Position numbers and translations under genes: made by a program | In this document: positions 9,248-18,468 of the stretch, in pieces | Position numbering within the stretch: the first letter of the stretch is position 1 | Layout: each line of letters starts with the position of its first letter | DNA from: Paenibacillus sp. FSL R5-0623 | GTDB taxonomy: Bacteria; Bacillota; Bacilli; Paenibacillales; Paenibacillaceae | Reading direction: 5' to 3' | NCBI RefSeq assembly: GCF_037974265.1 | Contig: NZ_CP150233.1 | Coordinates: forward strand, 2,294,001 to 2,358,000 | DNA length: 64,000 nucleotides | The notes under the pieces: model-generated | What the model saw: only the letters and a program-made list of their open reading frames with translations | Database searches by the model: none | Told to the model about the DNA's origin: nothing

Positions 9248-9287
9248 GAAGCCATCTTATCGTCAGTGAGTGACGATAGATGGCTTC
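9248..9287. terminator. terminator between TraX-like gene and NRPS-like gene
   Basis: Stem of 17 bp with one bulged T (from GAAGCCATC to GATGGCTTC) and a 5-nt loop. T-rich sequence follows on the minus strand, so it probably serves both converging genes. Confidence 0.75.
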
Positions 9288-9306
9288 TCTTCGTGATAGT
9301 GTGAAC

Positions 9307-12300
9307 TTACTCCATTGCTGTAGAAGTGCCGTTATGGTGGCGGATTGCAGACGGGAAATATCCAATCTGAACGGCGTAGTCCAACATGGCGGAGATGAAG
9401 CGATCATCTGTTCTCGCACATGAGATTCCGGCAGGCTCCACATAAGCCGTTGTGACAGGGCAAGCATAGACATATGCTGAATCCTTCGCACCGTCGCCTT
9501 CAAGCTGTGCAATAGCCAACTGAAGAGCTTCCGGCTCCTTGCTGATGCTCGAGTCGAACAACCAGCGTGTGTAATCCGCGAATGGTAGCGTCTCGACTTC
9601 GTAACCAGCCCGATTCACAGAACGGATCAGCTCATCATAGCGGATAGGCTCCGGATTACAGATGTGGAATACACGACCGGCGGTATCCTGACGTAAGGCC
9701 AGATGAACGATCGCTTCACTTGCATAGTTAATCGGTGTGAAATCAACCATCCAGTCTGCCGCAGGAGCCTTGCCGAGCAATAACATCGCTTTGATCATAC
9801 GATAGAAGGCGTTGCTGTCAATATTGGACTGGAAGCGTCCAGTCTCAGAGTGGCAAGTGAGGTTACCTGCACGATAGATGCTGACAGGTACTCCTTGCTC
9901 AGCGGCAATCATGAGCACTTTCTCGGCTTCAAGCTTGCTGTCCGAATACAGGTTGTCCACATGCAAGTCAGCCGGGAACCGATCATATTGCAGGGAAGAT
10001 TCCCATTGTCCGCTGAGTGCCAGATCTTCCGGAATACCCATCGTGGATACATGGTGGAAGGAAGCACCTGGTTTGCTGCGAATCAAGTCTAACAATGCGA
10101 CCGTTCCTTCCACGTTTGTTTTGGCGAACTGATCGGCATCTCCGAAATGACGTACGTCTGCAGCGCAGTGGATAACACGGTCAATTCGATCCTGTACATA
10201 AGCCGTTTGTTCAGCGGACAGACCGAGATTAGGTTGTTCGAGATCCCCTTCAATAATCTCCACACGAGTGGAGAGCTGGTCAGTCAGTTGTTTGCCAAAA
10301 TAACCTTCCAGTACGTTAGTCAAACGTTCCATTGCAGTTATTCCATTGGATGGTCGACGAACAAGGGTGTAGATTCGTGTACTGGAATTCAGAATTAACT
10401 GTTGCAGCACATGAGAGCCCAGATAACCAGTTGCTCCGGTCAGTAACACATGCTCAGGTTCACGAATGAGCGGATACCCCAACTGGGATGTTAGCTCCAC
10501 AGGGTGTTCGGATAATTGTGTAATCATACCATCGGTCACCACTGAATCCGTAACTTCTCCTGCACTGAGGGACAATACTTCCACACGACGAGCGAGAGCG
10601 CGGACTGTTTTCTCGGCAAAGAAGTCGGCAATTTTCAGTTGCGGATAATGTGGCTTCAGAATGACCAGTACATGAATGACTCGGAGTGAATCCCCACCGA
10701 TATTGAAGAAGCTGTCTTCGACACCGAAGTCATCATGCTGAAGGATTTCTTTCCATGCGTCCAGGATGATGGATTCCGTCTCCGTCTCAGGCATGACCCG
10801 GTCAGGACGATCTTCATGTCGTTCCACATGAGGCAGGGATACCATCGCTTTGCGATTGATTTTCCCAGTCGGTGCAATCGGCATTTCATCCAGCTGACAG
10901 ATCCACTTCGGTACAAAATAAGAAGGAAGTTTCTCCGTCAGTTCTGCCTTGATGTCCGAAACAGAGAGGGTACTGCCATCTTTCGATGTAAAGTAACCAA
11001 CCAGCATATTTTGTCCGTCGGATTCTTTCTTCGGAATGACGGCAACGTTCTGGATCTGATCAAGCCGTGCAAAGTGATCTTCAATCTCCCCAATCTCAAT
11101 CCGGTGACCGCGAATTTTTAGCTGTGAGTCACTGCGACCAACATATTCAAGCAACCCGGAATCCAGCAATTTGGCAATATCGCCAGATTTGTAGATTTTC
11201 TCACCTATCGCAAACGGGTTCTCAATGAATGCTTGCTCTGTACGTTCTGGCTGATTCAGATAACCTTTGGCCAGTGCAGGGGTAGAAATATATACCTCAC
11301 CAGGTACACCTGCGGGACAGAGCTGTTGTTCTTCATTTACAATGTATACTTTGTAGTTATGAATCGGTTTACCGATAGGGATGTTCACCACATGTTCGGG
11401 AACCTGCTCACTGATGCGGTGAGTAGTTGTGGCTACTGTACATTCGGTAGGTCCGTACACATTAACAATATCAATCTGGTTTCCAAATTTACGCTGGAAG
11501 GCACGAACTTGTTCACCATATAACGCTTCTCCGGCTACAGTAATGATTTTGACTTTGGCCAGCTTGTGGAAACCTTCATCGGATAAGTAGGAAGCAAGCT
11601 GATTGAAGAAAATCGTAGGCAGTATCGTAATGATGGTTGTTCCTGTCCGTTCAATTGCACTTGCGAACTCTTCAACGGATACACGTTCTTCCGCAGACAA
11701 CAGATATAATTCTGCTCCATAGAACAAGGCGCCAATGGTATCCCACACGGATGCATCAAAGCTGTATGTAGCAAACTGGGTTAATACATCACCTGGTTGA
11801 ATGTCACAATCACGCTGAACCACACTGCCAAGATTGGTTACACCCCGGTGGGCAATCAGTGCACCTTTGGGTTTACCGGTCGACCCTGACGTATAGATAA
11901 TATACGCAAGATCATCTGGGTGAATATCTAGATTGGGATTACTTGCTGCAAATCCGGCTAAACGACCATCCACAGCGAGAATCTGACGGACCGTAGCTAT
12001 ACTGGAGAACAAGCTGGAAGCTTGGGCATAAGAAGCCTCCGTTGTCAGCACGAATGAGGACGCCGTATCTTCCACGATATAACTGTTACGTTCTTGTGGA
12101 TGCTCAGGGTCGATCGGAACATATGCACCACCTGCTTTCAGAATACCAAGCAGAGAGATGATGGTCTCCAGACTTCGATCCATAAAGATACTGACGAATT
12201 CACCTTTCTGCAATCCATTGGATAACAGAACACGTGCAACCTGATTAGCTCGTTCATTCAATTCCCTGTACGTATAACTTTTGGATGGCGATGTTATCGC

Positions 12301-13014
12301 CGGTGAATCCGGATATGCCGCTGCCGTTGCTTCGAACCAGCCATGAACCGTTTGGTTCTCTGGTTCGAGAACAGAAGTATCGTTCATTTCACGGTAAAGC
12401 AATCGATCTGAGGCGGAAAGAATATCTACCGTACCGATTGCTTTTTCACCGTCACGCACTAGGGCGAGTAGAAGAGTCTGGTAATATTCTGCATATCTCA
12501 GCACGGTAGACTCTTTCAACAGTGAACTATCATAGAACAGATCGAGAATGAGCATGTTCTGATCATCTCGAACGTTCCAGTTTAATATTTGAGGAGCTTG
12601 AGGCAACTGCACACTATTCAGCATAAAAAACGTTTCAGGGTATCCACCGTTTTGCAACGTGTATTCAATCTTGAGCTGCTCTGACACCTCATGACATAGT
12701 TGGCTGAAGGTCAATTTTCCCTGAATCTGCAATGAAAGATAGGAAGCTGCCTGATCTGGGGAAAGTATACCTATGGCAAGTTCCTGTTCAGCTGACAATC
12801 GGAATAACAAGGCTGCATAAGCTGAGAGGAGTACCGGGTACACCATCTGTTCTCCATACTTCTGTTTAAGTTCACGGCTCAGAGAAGCATGTAATGTGAT
12901 TTGAGCAGACTGATAAGAGAATGATTGTTGACGTCGCCCAAAATCCAGTGGAATCTGCAGAACTGGCAAGCTAGATTCCGTGGAATGGGAAGAAGATGCT
13001 TGGTTTTCAATCAC
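9307..13014 (-). CDS. NRPS-like protein: degenerate C, adenylation, carrier, thioester reductase
   Basis: About 1,235 residues. Order: a remnant of the C-terminal half of a condensation domain (about 20-205, no HHxxxDG motif); an adenylation domain (about 220-725) with YTSGSTGKPKG, YGPTE, the KSGD/GRSDSQLKIRGHRIE motifs and the PTGKINRK lysine; a carrier domain with GGDS (Ser near 776, the phosphopantetheine site); and an NAD(P)H reductase domain (about 855-1235) with GATGYLG and the catalytic Tyr/Lys of YSDSK (near 1023/1027). It should activate one acyl substrate and release it as an aldehyde or alcohol. The FDASVW motif keeps the Asp that binds an alpha-amino group, so an amino acid is likely; my eye-aligned pocket reads D-A-W-I-T-A-V-V-A-K, tentatively. 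A GTG at 13014 has AAGGAGG ten bases upstream; an in-frame TTG at 13038 is less likely. It lies 46 bp after the chemoreceptor gene. Confidence 0.88.
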   Translation of the reverse strand: MIENQASSSHSTESSLPVLQIPLDFGRRQQSFSYQSAQITLHASLSRELKQKYGEQMVYPVLLSAYAALLFRLSAEQELAIGILSPDQAASYLSLQIQGKLTFSQLCHEVSEQLKIEYTLQNGGYPETFFMLNSVQLPQAPQILNWNVRDDQNMLILDLFYDSSLLKESTVLRYAEYYQTLLLALVRDGEKAIGTVDILSASDRLLYREMNDTSVLEPENQTVHGWFEATAAAYPDSPAITSPSKSYTYRELNERANQVARVLLSNGLQKGEFVSIFMDRSLETIISLLGILKAGGAYVPIDPEHPQERNSYIVEDTASSFVLTTEASYAQASSLFSSIATVRQILAVDGRLAGFAASNPNLDIHPDDLAYIIYTSGSTGKPKGALIAHRGVTNLGSVVQRDCDIQPGDVLTQFATYSFDASVWDTIGALFYGAELYLLSAEERVSVEEFASAIERTGTTIITILPTIFFNQLASYLSDEGFHKLAKVKIITVAGEALYGEQVRAFQRKFGNQIDIVNVYGPTECTVATTTHRISEQVPEHVVNIPIGKPIHNYKVYIVNEEQQLCPAGVPGEVYISTPALAKGYLNQPERTEQAFIENPFAIGEKIYKSGDIAKLLDSGLLEYVGRSDSQLKIRGHRIEIGEIEDHFARLDQIQNVAVIPKKESDGQNMLVGYFTSKDGSTLSVSDIKAELTEKLPSYFVPKWICQLDEMPIAPTGKINRKAMVSLPHVERHEDRPDRVMPETETESIILDAWKEILQHDDFGVEDSFFNIGGDSLRVIHVLVILKPHYPQLKIADFFAEKTVRALARRVEVLSLSAGEVTDSVVTDGMITQLSEHPVELTSQLGYPLIREPEHVLLTGATGYLGSHVLQQLILNSSTRIYTLVRRPSNGITAMERLTNVLEGYFGKQLTDQLSTRVEIIEGDLEQPNLGLSAEQTAYVQDRIDRVIHCAADVRHFGDADQFAKTNVEGTVALLDLIRSKPGASFHHVSTMGIPEDLALSGQWESSLQYDRFPADLHVDNLYSDSKLEAEKVLMIAAEQGVPVSIYRAGNLTCHSETGRFQSNIDSNAFYRMIKAMLLLGKAPAADWMVDFTPINYASEAIVHLALRQDTAGRVFHICNPEPIRYDELIRSVNRAGYEVETLPFADYTRWLFDSSISKEPEALQLAIAQLEGDGAKDSAYVYACPVTTAYVEPAGISCARTDDRFISAMLDYAVQIGYFPSAIRHHNGTSTAME

Positions 13015-13060
13015 TTCAGTTATTCCTCCTTGGTTCAAACCGAATGTTTGTGGATTTGAA

Positions 13061-14827
13061 TTATTGTTTGCTTACATTGAAATGAGAGATCAATTCTTGG
13101 AGTTCCTCAGACATGCTGTTAAGACGTGTGGAGGAGTCTACCAGTGTAATCAAAGATGCTTTTTGCTCATCAACAGATGAGGAAATCTGTTCACTGCTGT
13201 TTGCTGTCTTACTTACGCTTGAAGACAAGTCGTCTGCTGTAGCGGTCATTTCCTCCGTACTCGCAGAGATTTCTTCCGTCGCGCTTGATACTTCCTGAAT
13301 CTGATTAGATACCTTTTTCGCTGCTTCTAAAATATCTTCGAACAGTTGTCCTGTTTGATCGGCTACGCTGAGCCCTGTATCTACTTCTGAAGTACCTTGT
13401 TCCATAGCACGTACAGCTTGTTTAATTCCAGCTTGAATCTCTTGGATCAATACGCCAACCTGGCTGGTTGCTTGTTCAGACTGCTCGGCAAGTTTGCGTA
13501 CTTCACCTGCAACAACTGCAAATCCTCTTCCTTCTTCACCAACACGAGCTGCTTCAATGGATGCATTAAGAGCAAGCAAGTTGGTCTGGCTGGAGATTCC
13601 CGAGATGATATTGAGAATATCGCCGATTTCCTGTGAACGACTCTCCAGAACCTCAATGGCAGAAGCGGTATTCTTAACCGATTCCGTAATCAGATTCATC
13701 TGTTCAGATACCTGACGGACAACGCTGTTACCTTGTTGTGAACGACGTTCCATCTCATAGGCTTCATCCGCTACACTTGCCGAGCTGCTGGCAATCGTCT
13801 GGATTACGGTAGCCATCTCGGACATGGCACGTGCACTATCCCGGGTTGCCTGTTCCTGTGAACGAATGTTGGAAGTAATTTGAGTCACATTATTATTAAT
13901 AGAATCTGCATTCTCACTGTTGCGCTCGGAAACTTCATATAGCTCTTTGGCAGACTGATTTACTTCTTGTGATGTGATTTGCACTTTTACGATCGTATCG
14001 TTGATTTTGCGAACCATGGTGTTGAACTTCTCGTTAACGAGTCCCAGATCGTCTTTGCCTGTCGGAATGTTGACATTCAAATTACCCCGACTAACGTCAT
14101 CAATTCCTTTGATCAAGTGACGGATAGGGGAAAGTGTGTTTTTAACGACAAGGTATTGGATAATCAGGAATAACAGCAAGAAGGCCACAAGGATGATAAT
14201 TCCGTTTTTGAGCAAGGAGTTCAGTCCCGCGGGTACGGCTGATGCATCTGCATCAACGGCAAAATATGAGAAAATCTTACCGTTGCTGTCTTTGATAGGA
14301 TATGCAATGGTTGTCCATGTACCGAAATCATCAGAATAAAATGTTGTGAATGTTGGGCGATCTGTATTAAGCATTTCTTTCAGTGCATTGGCTACAACGA
14401 CTGGCTGCTCATACATGTCACCAATATTTACGTTCTCACTTTGAAAAGCCTCTCTTAGGTTGGTCGGCATCGCTACAAGGGAAGTTAATCTCTTGTTATC
14501 GCCACCGAGCTCAACACCGAAGATGTAGGCTTGTGCAATGTTAGGATAATATTCTTGCATTTCATCGAAATACGCTCGTAATTTCGTTTGTGTTGCTCCA
14601 TCATAGCTACCTTCCGTAATAGCAGCTTGTACCTCGGCAGGATTGATATCTTCAGCCCACTTCTTGGTAATTTGCTCCACCTGTCCATGCAGTTGATCAA
14701 CAAGAACTGTTTTTTGAAAATAGTAACTGCTTGCGATAAGTGCTACCCCGATGATAACGATATTAGTAAATGAGAGTAACAAATTTTTGGAGAAAAACGA
14801 CATGCTTTTCCAACTTAATGATTTCAC
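13061..14827 (-). CDS. methyl-accepting chemotaxis protein
   Basis: 588-residue transmembrane chemoreceptor. Helix 1 is at about 12-35, followed by an extracellular sensor region of about 165 residues with a Cache-like end ([21 protein letters not shown], then FSYFAVDAD), helix 2 at about 207-228 and a HAMP domain ([19 protein letters not shown]). The long signalling coiled coil has the invariant hairpin tip [32 protein letters not shown], which binds CheA/CheW. The GTG start at 14827 has AGGAG nine bases upstream. It reads in the same direction as the NRPS-like gene only 46 bp later, so co-transcription is possible. Ligand unknown. Confidence 0.92.
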   Translation of the reverse strand: MKSLSWKSMSFFSKNLLLSFTNIVIIGVALIASSYYFQKTVLVDQLHGQVEQITKKWAEDINPAEVQAAITEGSYDGATQTKLRAYFDEMQEYYPNIAQAYIFGVELGGDNKRLTSLVAMPTNLREAFQSENVNIGDMYEQPVVVANALKEMLNTDRPTFTTFYSDDFGTWTTIAYPIKDSNGKIFSYFAVDADASAVPAGLNSLLKNGIIILVAFLLLFLIIQYLVVKNTLSPIRHLIKGIDDVSRGNLNVNIPTGKDDLGLVNEKFNTMVRKINDTIVKVQITSQEVNQSAKELYEVSERNSENADSINNNVTQITSNIRSQEQATRDSARAMSEMATVIQTIASSSASVADEAYEMERRSQQGNSVVRQVSEQMNLITESVKNTASAIEVLESRSQEIGDILNIISGISSQTNLLALNASIEAARVGEEGRGFAVVAGEVRKLAEQSEQATSQVGVLIQEIQAGIKQAVRAMEQGTSEVDTGLSVADQTGQLFEDILEAAKKVSNQIQEVSSATEEISASTEEMTATADDLSSSVSKTANSSEQISSSVDEQKASLITLVDSSTRLNSMSEELQELISHFNVSKQ

Positions 14828-15308
14828 TAAATTCCACTCCTGATCTTCTTTAAATTAAGAAACGTTAGCTTTGGTACAGTGAACTAGATCATTCCTTGAT
14901 CCCCTCCAAAGGAAATTTATGCGACCATGGTCTTGGTTTATCAGTCGCTTTCGTAGAGACTTATGTACCGTATGAACCATAGGTGTCTAATTATTAAAAC
15001 ACATCTATAATTAATATGTCGTATAAAATGTCGTTAAATTGAATAGTATCGTTAAAATTTTTTTAATATTTTACGTATTTATGGACATATCAGATGGTTT
15101 ATAGGTATTTAGAACTGTTTATTTTAAAATTTCCCATTTTTTAGCTTCATTCTGTATTCTATAACATGGTGGGTAAAAATACATCCTTCAACCAAACAAA
15201 AATATGTTGGCAAAGATGCAACAGAAGGCACGGATATACATCGGAAGCGGTTTTATCTATAATAACTACATATGCATTTCTCAAATTATGAGCAGCGGGG
15301 GTTTATAG
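14828..15308. other. AT-rich divergent intergenic region (481 bp)
   Basis: Non-coding spacer between the chemoreceptor and rpiA. Positions 14990-15150 are very AT-rich. A short inverted repeat (GCGAC with GTCGC, about 14920-14950) encloses the palindrome GACCATGGTC. A TATAAT hexamer at 15258-15263 may be the rpiA -10 box. I see no recognisable riboswitch or small gene. Confidence 0.5.
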
Positions 15309-15980
15309 ATGAATCTTAAACAGATAGCAGCAGAGCGTGCGGCAGAATATGTTGAGGATGGAATGAAGGTTGGATTGGGTACAGGTTCAACAGCTTATTA
15401 TGCCATCTGCCGAATCGGTGAGCGGGTACGCGATGGATTGAACATTCAAGCGGTTGCCACTTCAGAGGCTTCGGACAAACTTGCCCGTGAATGGGGGATT
15501 CCCATCGTCCCATTTGACCAGATTGGGCGTCTGGATCTGACCATTGATGGCGCTGATGAAGTAGATCCCGAATTTAACCTGATTAAAGGGGGGGGCGGGG
15601 CTCTTTTGCGTGAGAAAATCGTGGCAGCCAATAGTGACAAATTGATTATTGTGGCGGATGGCAGCAAAGCTGTGCAAAAGTTGGGGAAATTCCCGCTTCC
15701 AGTTGAGGTGGTTCCATTTGCTTCTGAGTGGACCTTCCAGACGCTCGAAAAATTGGGGTGTCATCCACAGTGGCGGATGGATGGACAGCAACGTTATCTG
15801 ACAGACAACGGAAACCTGATAGCAGATTGCCACTTGGAGGCGATTGATCACGCTGCGGATCTTAATGTTCAATTGAATATGTTACCAGGTGTTGTTGATA
15901 ACGGACTATTTGTGGATATGGCTAGTACAGTCATTCTTGCCAATGCGGACGGAAGTATCGAAGAGCTTCATCGTTCTTAA
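15309..15980 (+). CDS. rpiA: ribose-5-phosphate isomerase A
   Basis: 223 residues, the usual RpiA length. The enzyme interconverts ribose 5-phosphate and ribulose 5-phosphate in the non-oxidative pentose phosphate pathway. Visible motifs are the substrate loop GLGTGSTA (about 23-30), DLTIDGADEVDP with the catalytic-site aspartates, and KGGGGALLREKIVA containing the conserved Lys and Glu. The ATG follows a GGGGG-rich ribosome binding site. A GNAT gene and a MarR gene follow closely on the same strand and may be co-transcribed, since no terminator is seen until 17062. Confidence 0.95.
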   Translation: MNLKQIAAERAAEYVEDGMKVGLGTGSTAYYAICRIGERVRDGLNIQAVATSEASDKLAREWGIPIVPFDQIGRLDLTIDGADEVDPEFNLIKGGGGALLREKIVAANSDKLIIVADGSKAVQKLGKFPLPVEVVPFASEWTFQTLEKLGCHPQWRMDGQQRYLTDNGNLIADCHLEAIDHAADLNVQLNMLPGVVDNGLFVDMASTVILANADGSIEELHRS

Positions 15981-16005
15981 TATGGAAGAGGGTGCTTTTC
16001 ATCGT

Positions 16006-16605
16006 ATGAAAGAACTGCCAATCGTTGATGGTGAACTTGTAATCAGGTGTGTGGAGAAACAGGATCTGAAAGAACTCTATGAATTGATCTACAGTGATGA
16101 CGTACCTGAATGGAAGCAATGGGATGCACCCTATTACCCACTTAAACACGAAAGTTATGAAAGTTTTGAACAAGGTATGCTCAAACGTATGGACGTAGAT
16201 CCAGGCGATTCCAAACCCGTATCAATCCGTATCATTGAATCCGACAGACAAATTGTGGGTACAATCAGCTATTACATAGAAGATGAGTTATCCATGTGGC
16301 TGGAAATGGGGATTGTAATATACAGATCTGTTCAGTGGGGACGTGGGGTTGGCACACGTTCACTTGTCATGTGGTCAAGTCATTTGTTCGAACAGCTGCC
16401 TTTGGTTCGGGTTGGATTGACTACTTGGTCTGGTAATGAACGAATGATGCGTGCGGCTGTGAAAGCCGGATTTCAGGTGGAGGGGCGAATGCGGAAGTGT
16501 CGTATCGTTCGTGGGCAGTACTATGATTCAATTCGTATGGGGATGCTCCGTGAGGAGTGGGAGCAGAAGCTGGCCCCCCATACGAGCCGAAATGTAAACA
16601 ACTGA
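16006..16605 (+). CDS. GNAT acetyltransferase, RimJ/RimL type
   Basis: 199-residue acetyltransferase of the RimJ/RimL (Acetyltransf_3) branch: ELVIRCVEKQDLKELYELI at the N-terminus, an acetyl-CoA loop in QWGRGVGTRSLVMW, and NERMMRAAVKAGFQVEGRMRKCRIVRGQYYDSIRMGML at the C-terminus, typical of this branch. I prefer the ATG at 16006 (GAGGGTG upstream; homologues begin near here). An ATG at 15982, two bases after the rpiA stop, is a fair alternative. Substrate unknown. Confidence 0.82.
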   Translation: MKELPIVDGELVIRCVEKQDLKELYELIYSDDVPEWKQWDAPYYPLKHESYESFEQGMLKRMDVDPGDSKPVSIRIIESDRQIVGTISYYIEDELSMWLEMGIVIYRSVQWGRGVGTRSLVMWSSHLFEQLPLVRVGLTTWSGNERMMRAAVKAGFQVEGRMRKCRIVRGQYYDSIRMGMLREEWEQKLAPHTSRNVNN

Positions 16606-16620
16606 TGGAGGATTATTGAA

Positions 16621-17082
16621 ATGCTGAACACGGAGGACAACCGGGAACTGTCTTTACAATTATTCGTGGTTCTTGTTCGGGCCTACAATTCTGTGACCTC
16701 ACGTTCCAATCGGGACATCCAGAGTCACGGACTGAATACGACAGAATTTGGTGTGCTTGATTTGTTATATCATAAGGGACCGCAGGCATTGCAAAAGATT
16801 GGTGAAAAGGTCTTGATGTCCAGTGGTAATATTACGTATGTTGTAGATAAGTTGCAAAATAAAAATCTGCTGTTTCGTCGACCATCCAAGGAAGATCGGC
16901 GTGTCATTTACGCTGAGTTAACCGAGGAAGGAAGAGAATTGTTCACACAGATATTTCCTCAACATCATCAGGTCATCATTGATGCTTTGGAAGGACTTGA
17001 TCCTTCTGAGAAAGTGGATGCGATTAAGATGTTGAAGAAGCTGGGACTGGCTGCAGAAGGGAAAACTGACTTGCGTTCATAA
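16621..17082 (+). CDS. MarR family regulator, MhqR/YkvE-like
   Basis: 153-residue winged-helix regulator. The stretch DIQSHGLNTTEFGVLDLLYHKGPQALQKIGEKVLMSSGNITYVVDKL followed by the wing EDRRVIYAELTEEG closely recalls MhqR-type MarR proteins, which control quinone-stress genes in Bacillus. No Cys is seen that would support direct thiol sensing. TGGAGG lies upstream at good spacing. It sits 15 bp after the GNAT gene. No obvious target enzyme (dioxygenase or azoreductase) is adjacent, so the regulon is unknown. Confidence 0.82.
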   Translation: MLNTEDNRELSLQLFVVLVRAYNSVTSRSNRDIQSHGLNTTEFGVLDLLYHKGPQALQKIGEKVLMSSGNITYVVDKLQNKNLLFRRPSKEDRRVIYAELTEEGRELFTQIFPQHHQVIIDALEGLDPSEKVDAIKMLKKLGLAAEGKTDLRS

Positions 17083-17099
17083 CGCAGGTCAGTTTTTTT
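17062..17099 (+). terminator. rho-independent terminator overlapping the MarR stop
   Basis: Sixteen-bp stem (AAAACTGACTTGCGTT with its partner, one wobble), a 3-4 nt loop, then seven T. The stop codon at 17080-17082 lies in the loop, so the left arm encodes the last residues of the protein. Confidence 0.9.
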
Positions 17100-17216
17100 G
17101 TGGAACTCGAAAAGTACAGGCATATACTGGCTGACTGACTTGCAAGGCCCTCCATAATATAGGAAGATTGTTCTATACATCCATCGTGTGTAAAAAATGA
17201 TTATCGAAAGTTCATG

Positions 17217-17222
17217 TATAAT
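17217..17222 (+). promoter_or_regulatory. probable -10 box of the B12-sensor operon
   Basis: A perfect TATAAT stands about 145 bp before the sensor gene; the -35 region is weak. The 285-bp spacer before the sensor start shows no other clear element. Confidence 0.35.
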
Positions 17223-17367
17223 GGAACAGAACAATTAAGAGCGGAATGGATGGATTGGAATAAGTAGAAGAACCTATCCCGATTGCAAGTTAGCTAACAT
17301 TGATCTCATTCTGGATTAGCCACGAATGAAGATTGAGTGTGATGCGGGTATGAGGAGGGGGGCATCT

Positions 17368-18456
17368 ATGAGTCATCAAGAAGCAGGAGAACGATTGCTC
17401 CAAGAATCTGCAAACTTAGCTGATAAAATAACGGAGAAACAGTATCTCAGACAGCCTGATTTACTTGAGCGATTTGGCGAGAATGGAAAAATGCGAACCA
17501 AACAGGATTCGGAGTATAGCTTGAATTATTTGGCAGAAAGTGCGCTCGTACAGAGTCCAGGTCTGTTTACTCATTATATTGCCTGGCTGAAAGTTCTACT
17601 TGAGGGTTATAAGGTATCACCAGAAGATCTTATTATTAATCTCAATCTGATCAAAGAGACATTGGAAGAAGAATTTGACCATCCGTCAAAGGCACTTCTG
17701 CTTGAGTATCTGGAGATGGGAATATATAGAGCAACACACATGGAGTCACAGGCGGGTTACATCAACGAATCCATGCCATATGGAGATGCCGCGCAATCGT
17801 ACTTACAGTGTTTGCTGGAGAATAAACGGAAAGAAGCCTTCGAGATCATTGAAGCCCAGTTAGAAGCTGGGGTGACGATTCGTGATATTTATCGATATAT
17901 CTTTCAGCCCACCCAATATGAAATTGGACGATTGTGGCAATGCCATCGTATCAGTGTGGGGCAAGAACACTTTTGTACGGCAGCGACCCAGTCATTCATA
18001 TCACGTCTTTATTCTCGCTGGTTGATTCATACAGGTCAGGATAAAAAACTAGTGGCTACCTGTGTAGGCAGTGAACAACATGAGATCGGACTGCGTATGC
18101 TCACAGATGTGTTCGAGATGGAAGGTTGGGATACGCACTATCTGGGAGCCAATGTTCCCAATGGAAGTGTAATAGAGGCTATAGAGCGGCATCGGGGCGA
18201 TGTTGTTGCGATTTCAGTTACGATGACGTATCACCTTCATCTGGCCAAAGATTTGATTCATCTGATCCGTCATCATCCGGTAACGGCACATGTGAAAATT
18301 ATGGTTGGGGGATATCCCTTCAATATTGATCAGGAGTTGTGGAAAACGATAGGAGCTGACGGTTATGCTCCAGGAGCCGATGAAGCGGTAGCGGTTGCAG
18401 AACAATTACTGGCTCAGCCAGCTGCATGTAATCATCTTGATATGGTTAGGGATTAG
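17368..18456 (+). CDS. CarH-like cobalamin-binding sensor protein without a DNA-binding domain
   Basis: 362 residues from an ATG preceded by AGGAGGGG. Residues 1-135 are a helical domain I do not recognise. About 140-225 is a B12 cap domain with GRLWQCHRISVGQEHF, containing the W-(9)-E-H pattern (W190, E200, H201) that shields adenosylcobalamin in the photoreceptor CarH. About 227-345 is a Rossmann B12-binding domain with GSEQHEIGLRML, where H238 matches the lower axial ligand of the E-x-H-x-x-G motif, plus YLGANVP and the MVGGYPF loop. There is no MerR helix-turn-helix, so output must go through a partner, plausibly the kinase starting 13 bp downstream. Soluble, no signal peptide. Confidence 0.82.
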   Translation: MSHQEAGERLLQESANLADKITEKQYLRQPDLLERFGENGKMRTKQDSEYSLNYLAESALVQSPGLFTHYIAWLKVLLEGYKVSPEDLIINLNLIKETLEEEFDHPSKALLLEYLEMGIYRATHMESQAGYINESMPYGDAAQSYLQCLLENKRKEAFEIIEAQLEAGVTIRDIYRYIFQPTQYEIGRLWQCHRISVGQEHFCTAATQSFISRLYSRWLIHTGQDKKLVATCVGSEQHEIGLRMLTDVFEMEGWDTHYLGANVPNGSVIEAIERHRGDVVAISVTMTYHLHLAKDLIHLIRHHPVTAHVKIMVGGYPFNIDQELWKTIGADGYAPGADEAVAVAEQLLAQPAACNHLDMVRD

Positions 18457-18468
18457 GAGAGGGATGAT

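Noticed and set aside
14828..15308. Possible cyclic-di-GMP riboswitch before the chemoreceptor
   Set aside because: The region has a short inverted repeat but lacks the conserved GEMM core and tetraloop receptor features.
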